From the NCBI GenBank assembly GCA_011799875.1, contig CM022297.1, positions 542,708,220 to 542,772,219 of the forward strand: a DNA stretch of 64,000 nucleotides, written 5' to 3'. The translations under genes were made by a program, and so were the position numbers. Shown piece by piece: positions 59,085-64,000 of the stretch; the stretch's first letter is position 1; each line of letters opens with the position of its first letter. Source of the DNA: Thinopyrum elongatum (taxonomy: Eukaryota; Streptophyta; Magnoliopsida; Poales; Poaceae). The notes below the pieces were generated by a model. The model had not been told where the DNA came from. It searched no databases and saw nothing but the letters and a program-made list of their open reading frames with translations.

Positions 59085-61150
59085 GCCTTAGTTTGTTTTG
59101 GGCAGTGTTGCTTCTATGATACAGTTCTAATTAAGTTTTGTAAAATTGTGGTTCTCCCTTATACTTGGCATCAATTTATTTGCTCGGACGGGTATATACT
59201 AATCTATATATACCGAGTCTACCGCATGATCCATCTTCCTGCATGTGCGAGAGGCCGAGGTCTATGGCACGTTGCCGGTTGATTATCTTCTGAATCTAGC
59301 TCCTGCTTGCTTGGTGTTAATTATGTGTGCTAAACAAGTTAGCATATTCTATGATTTACAAACAGACCTGATACTTGTTCATATTATTTTTTCAGTCGCA
59401 TGTGTGTCTCTCGATTTCTTCTTCGTACGCTCCTTTTTTTCGCCTTTCTTGCTGTGAACCTCCTTTTATGGTTTTGAAGGAGAACGGAACCTACTTTGAT
59501 TCAACATTGATGTTTTGCGCTACCAGTGAAAAGTATACCATGCTTGATTGCATTCTACCAACTGATTTGTTTTACATAAGTTGTTAAACCTGAGGATAAC
59601 AACACCATGAGCATTATATTGAATTAAGCATTGCCTATCAATCTTGTGCTCGAATGTGCATAAATGGTTTGATTGATATTTGATATATGCATGTCTTTCT
59701 CAGTTTGTGATGACTGGATTCATTGTGCATTACACTGATTCATCAGAAGACAGCAGGATCTCCTCTCGACCCATAGCACATGAACTAGTTTGTAGGAGTT
59801 GCTGTCAATTAGCTTGGCAGGCGGGCCGGCCGTTCATTTTATATGTATGTAAGCTGAAAAGTAATTACAAATATTGGGGGGAACATGCATGGAAGTTACT
59901 TTCAAACCTGGGGCCTCGCTTCTCTTACTCTGAAACTCCTTTGCTTCTAATGAAGGTGAAGAACGTGCAGTCTGCACGTAGCATACATCGGCCTAAGGCT
60001 GAAGAAGAATGCAAGCAAGTGCTTGCACACTCTGCAATTTTGTAGAAGCGACATCTCTGTCTCAAATTCGTGAGACATTTTCTTCCAAAAGACGCGTATA
60101 TATTATCGAGGCCCACGAACGGCTGCAGCTGTCCGGACGATCACATATGTGCTGTTGTCACTGCTCCCATACTGAACACGGTCTGACCTTATTGATAACA
60201 ACCGAGAAGTTTCCGTGCACGTTCTCCTAAGAACAAGTGCCCTGCAGCCGCAGTTGTTGCTGTTAAACTCTTGAAACAAACTGAAGTGTTGAACACCAGA
60301 TCTCGCAGCTGCGCACTTACGGCGAGAAATTCTAACCTCGCTGCCCAAAGAAGACAGCAAGAATCTACGTCAGATTTCAATCGACTCCGTTCCGACGGAT
60401 GAATTCAAGCTGCATTGAAGCCTGGAAGACAAACTCAAAATTCTAACTCATTGAAGCCTGGAATTTTAGAGTATCTGTCTGTGTACAGTTGATCTGCCAC
60501 GCGTGCCGTCGGTGAGCTCCTTCGCCTTGTCCAGCCATATGTTCACAAGCAAGTTACATGATGTCGAGACATAGTTTAATCGACTGGCATCGCGCCTGTC
60601 GATGAGCTCCTTCGCCTTGTCCAGCCTGTCCGCGCAGCCGACCGTGGCCTGCCATGCAAACGAACGCATGCAAAAACACGCACGTTCTTGATCGACACCG
60701 GGCCCGGCGCCATGGATGCCGTGCGATGCGACGCTGACCTGGCATTGAGCGCAAGCCCCATGGCGTACGTCGTCCAAAACCATCGTGTCCTCTTCAACCG
60801 CGCCGGCTGACCCTGGTCGAACACCTTCATTGATGCAGCTGAAGCCGTCGGCGGTGTCCCGTCCAGTCCATGCCAGGCATTGGAGCAACGCGCGCTGACC
60901 ATCTACATCTGCCGGAACAATGTACGCCAGCGCCTCGCCATCGCCGGGTGGTCGGAGAGCACTCGCGGGCGGTATGTCCATGGCTTGGCTTGGCCAATCG
61001 TGTCTCCGGGTGCGCATGTACACGTATATACGGTACGTACGTATGAGTTCCGTTTTGTTCCACGCGTTCCGTCTACGAGTCGGGTGCTAGACCAAGTCGA
61101 TCCGACCGGCCTCATATATCAATCAATCAAGGCTTCCTATAAATATGCGA
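59085..61150. other. NLR 3' flank and intergenic region
   Basis: The first few hundred bases probably hold the 3' UTR, but no clear polyadenylation signal decides its end. The segment 59537-59700 is duplicated, diverged, at 63160-63312. A GC-rich patch (60490-61060) has an open minus-strand frame of 185 codons (60466-61023) with no domain I recognise. In it, GAGCTCCTTCGCCTTGTCC occurs twice (60513 and 60603), so it may be a decayed gene fragment. Nothing else can be named. Confidence 0.4.
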
Positions 61151-61245
61151 ACCAACCAGTGGTTGGATGGTTAGAGGGACAGTGATATCCCCAGCCCACC
61201 AGGGTTCAAATCCTTATTGATCCCTCAGGATTTTTATCATCAACC
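61151..61245 (+). mobile_element. Head of an Au-type SINE, truncated
   Basis: It begins ACCAACCAGTGGTTGGATGG and continues with 'ccccagcccaccaggg' and the box-B-like GGTTCAAATCC (61203-61213). This is the tRNA-derived 5' part of Au SINEs. The body is lost after about 61245. It is not a functional tRNA gene. Confidence 0.75.
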
Positions 61246-61554
61246 AGACACGATAGAGTGGCCGCCGTTGTTATACGTCATACATGTCTTCTCGTCAAAG
61301 ACTAGGTGCTGGAAAGAGAGGTCATTTGCACGAGAAGGTGATGCGGCCGGAACGGTTGCTGTGTGATTTTTTTTGTCCTACTCCGCTTACTGGCAAATGG
61401 CGCTATATATCCACTGTGACTTGGATGGTTTTATTTTGAGGTATATGTACTTAAACCACAACCACAATATATAATATTCTTTTATTTGTTTTTATGCCAA
61501 TATTACTTTGGTAATCAATATTAAACGGGTTTTGGCTTTTTGCATAATAAACTT

Positions 61555-62198
61555 ATTGGATGATAAGTACGAGCTAATTAAGTTGCCAAAAGGAAACAAA
61601 GGAATACCTTGTATAGGAAAATCGAAGAAAGGGGTGTATTGTGCATCGTTCCATGGGCGGTGCAAATATAAAATTTGGTTCCTTTGATGAATCTTCTGGC
61701 CAGATGGAGTGGCTACTAAAGAATGAAGTCAATCTTAAGCCAGCCGTGGCAAAGTATTCAAGTTTGCAAGCTAAAGATGGACCATGGATCTTACTGTCAA
61801 CTGATCAAATTGAGCGGTTGTTCAAAAAGGGCTTCAACCTCGTGGATGACAATGGCGAAATACTACCGAAAGATGATTTTGAATGGGACTCTGATGATGA
61901 AAACACTATTGGCACCGGAAACTGGCCTCGAGATTCCGATCATAAATCTCCTTATTTTGAGAGTCTTGGATTTCATCCTTACAGAGAAATCGTCTTGTTA
62001 AATTGGTCGGATAAAGCAATGGCCTACAATTTAAATAGCTCTAAGGTTCAATACTTGGGAAAGATGTTAAACACAAGCACACATATAGACTCAGCTTTTG
62101 CATATGCCCCATGTTGGATGAGGGACCTACCTGGAAGCCAACTAATGCCAATATATAGCACGAAGATGATCTTGGTCCTTTTAGTATATTATTTGTAG
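61555..62198 (+). pseudogene. F-box-family protein, C-terminal remnant with a frameshift
   Basis: From about 61555 one frame reads LDDKYELIKLPKG...KSKKGVYCASFHGRCK and hits TGA at 61688-61690. The next frame continues at once with FDESSGQMEWLLKN and runs to 62198. A single extra T in the TTCCTTTGATGA stretch (about 61681-61690) accounts for the shift. The pieces match the C-terminal, F-box-associated half of a large grass F-box family: acidic FEWDSDDEN, GFHPYREIVLLNWSD, AYNLNSSKVQYLG, and an ending near YAPCW. The F-box N-terminus is missing upstream, where an AT-rich region and a SINE head lie. It is probably a dead copy of the same family as the gene starting at 63841. Confidence 0.75.
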
Positions 62199-63450
62199 TG
62201 AGATTCCCTTATAATAATCATTTTACATGATGTTACTTCCATGTGAATTTTATATTCGTGTTCAGGTGATGTGTTGTGCAAATCGTAGTGCCCAATCCGC
62301 CACCTACCCCACTATCTGATTTGTGCCGAAACCATTGGATCAACCATGGATCTATGGTTCCCTTGTTGGCACTACGGTTGGACCAACCACCTTGTGGTAA
62401 CTCGCTAGCTCATACAAGCACCGCCCGCACTCCCACCAACGCTCGACTTTGCTCAAAACACCGCTTCCCTTTGCTTGCAACATTAGTGGCACTAGCTTGC
62501 AGCTGTGGTGGTCCATAGAAGCTCATAGCATTGATGACAACCCTTGTAGCACCGATGATCTCCCCTTTCAGTAGCTCGTTCCTGGGCTCGCCGCCTGAGC
62601 ACTCGGCGGCAAGCAGGAGCCACCCCTTGCAACAACATAAACCTAACTTATCGTGGCCTGGATGGCCTCGTGGCAGCACCATCCACATCATCTTCTTCCC
62701 GCACCAAAAATTGTCCGGAGGAAGACGTGGGATTGACAAAAATACTAGTACATGCACCAGGGTCAATACGAGAGCGGCATTGAACGACAGGTCAAAACTA
62801 TTACTAATTAAGTTAATATTGCCACCCAAAAAATTTCATCAGCAGCGACAGCGCACGAGAGATCGATCGATAAACGCTACCAAAACATGCACACAATATA
62901 CAGTATGCCCTTGTCACACTTAACTCGGAAAGTATAACTATTAGAGAATAGATCCATGACGCCGGTATCTCGACATTGTTGTTAGAACCCTTGTTGAGAC
63001 TTGAGAATTTGAGCGAGAGGTCCATGGACTAGGAGGAGGTGATCACGGGGGCCTCGAGTGGCTCGGGGACCAGGCTGTTGCTTGGCTTTGTTGCAGGTAG
63101 TTCGCATCTACCTGAAGGACGATGCAATTGGCCTGGCTAGTTCTAATATATACTACGGTGCCTGCTTGCATTCTACCATTACTAACTACTTTATTTTTAC
63201 CATAAATGGTTAATTTTGAGGATATATAACAACACCATGAGGGGTACATTGAGCTGAACATCTCCCTATCAATATAGTCCTCATATATGCATGATTTGAT
63301 TCACATATTGGCTTAAGCAGGCCCTTACAATGAATTTGAGATGGCAAGATTGTGCATTTCTCCATCATTACTACTCCAGGTCCGGCACGACTCAAACTAT
63401 GGGATACGTATGTAGTACAGGGTCGACAGCACCGACCTCTGCGTACATTT
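62199..63450. other. Intergenic region
   Basis: This contains a minus-strand frame of 139 codons (62410-62829) with no recognised domain and the duplicated block 63160-63312 (counterpart at 59537-59700). I see no convincing gene or TE terminus otherwise. Confidence 0.35.
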
Positions 63451-63620
63451 TTTTGTTGAACACAGTACAGACGCAAGCGCTCATATATACGCGCATACAC
63501 TCATCCCTATGAACGCACACATGCACACCCTACCCCTGTGAGCACCTCCGAAAGACTAAGCCGGCATATCATCTCATCTATGAAGCCATATTCACGCGTG
63601 GTTCTCCTGTAGTCACGCTT
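63451..63620 (-). mobile_element. Au-type SINE body
   Basis: The reverse complement of the Au SINE body is clear: 'aacacagtacagacgcaagc', 'ccctatgaacgcacacatgc', 'gtgagcacctccgaaagact', 'gccggcatatcatctcat'. The tRNA-like head, expected at the right end, is missing or unrecognisable. The copy lies about 220 bp upstream of the F-box start codon and could contribute to its promoter region. Confidence 0.8.
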
Positions 63621-63840
63621 TATTTGTTCCGTGTGCATGTATTTGTTCCGTATATATACATGTTGGCTACACGTACGCAAGCCTGATTAAGTTGATCTGT
63701 ACGACTCGACCCGGGTGCTAGCTAGGTAGAGCAAGTCCATCGGTCGTATAATACCCTAATCGCACCACCATCATCTTCCTCCCCAACTGCCGCCGGCCAA
63801 TCGAATCTTGACAGCCGGTCGGCGGTCCACATACACGGAC

Positions 63841-64000
63841 ATGGTGTGCGCCGACGTGCTGGTGGACATCCTCCGCCGCCTTCCGCCACGCAGCATCGCC
63901 GTCTTCCGCTGCGTCTGCAAGTTTTGGCGCGCCACCGTCCATGACCGCCGCCTCCTACGCACCGACCTGCTCCCGCTCTCGCTCCACGGAGTATTCTATG
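63841..64000 (+). CDS. F-box protein, N-terminal part (runs off the window)
   Basis: The ATG at 63841 opens a frame that stays open to the window edge (53 complete codons). It begins MVCADVLVDILRRLPPRSIA and continues VFRCVCKFWRATVHDRRLL, a standard F-box (Leu-Pro motif, Val-Cys-Lys-x-Trp) placed at the extreme N-terminus as in many plant F-box proteins. The F-box would bind Skp1/ASK to recruit substrates to an SCF ubiquitin ligase. The upstream frame is closed by TAA at 63751-63753 with no ATG between, which supports this start. The substrate-binding part lies outside the window. The remnant at 61555-62198 suggests a family with an F-box-associated C-terminal region. Confidence 0.85.
   Translation, partial: MVCADVLVDILRRLPPRSIAVFRCVCKFWRATVHDRRLLRTDLLPLSLHGVFY

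Noticed and set aside
60466..61023. 185-codon minus-strand ORF as a gene
   Set aside because: No recognisable domain, an internal duplicated 19-mer, and competing frames in the same GC-rich patch. It is kept only as a possible fragment.
61171..61213. tRNA-like A and B boxes
   Set aside because: The context (ACCAACC...GGTTGGATGG, then SINE-like sequence) identifies the head of an Au SINE rather than a tRNA gene. No cloverleaf with acceptor stem can be closed.
62410..62829. 139-codon minus-strand ORF as a gene
   Set aside because: There is no domain I recognise and no supporting signals. It has a short hydrophobic N-terminus but nothing else gene-like.

Overview
The window is plant nuclear DNA. 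It most likely comes from a large-genome grass of the wheat/Aegilops/barley group. The evidence is three Au-type SINE copies, Athila-, Tekay- and Tat-like LTR retrotransposons with the architecture usual in Triticeae, a TTA-flanked MITE, and one full-length grass-type CC-NB-LRR resistance-type gene. Family names beyond superfamily or lineage level were not checked against any database.

Positions 1-49403 are almost entirely one nested stack of mobile elements, resolved here by target-site duplications (TSDs). A gene-like, PIF/Harbinger-like unit (1325-1853, resuming at 49404) was hit by a minus-strand LTR element E (1854-49403). The left LTR of E was hit by an Athila element A (2201-42996, TSD AACCG). 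The integrase region of A was hit by a long-LTR non-autonomous element B (7657-38529, TSD ATGGT). The interior of B was hit by a minus-strand element that is now a solo LTR, D2 (12956-32669, TSD CAAGG). D2 was then hit by a second minus-strand solo LTR, D1 (13909-18010, TSD ACGCC), and separately by a plus-strand Tekay-like element C (19765-30026, TSD ACTGG) that kept gag but lost most of pol. A 1.4-kb Mutator-like element with a perfect 9-bp TSD (44337-45727) sits in the interior of E. The far left edge (1-968) shows another nested pair of LTR fragments. No complete retroelement protein survives: gag and pol reading frames carry stops, frameshifts and deletions.

At about 49.4 kb the character changes to a gene-proximal island of DNA transposons, SINEs and low-copy sequence. 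It holds degenerate TTGCAACA repeats, a PIF/Harbinger-like unit (51872-54439) containing a hAT element (51932-53364, TSD CTGGTCAC) with a broken transposase, a 273-bp MITE (54443-54715), and then the genes.

The convincing host genes are all on the plus strand: an apparently intact CC-NB-LRR gene (55492-59084, two exons, 913 codons plus stop), a decayed C-terminal piece of an F-box-family gene (61555-62198), and the start of an F-box gene that runs off the right edge (63841-64000). The NLR is expected to be an intracellular immune receptor and the F-box proteins substrate adaptors of SCF ubiquitin ligases. Both classes commonly form fast-evolving tandem clusters in grasses, and a diverged duplicated block near 59.6 and 63.2 kb fits such local duplication.
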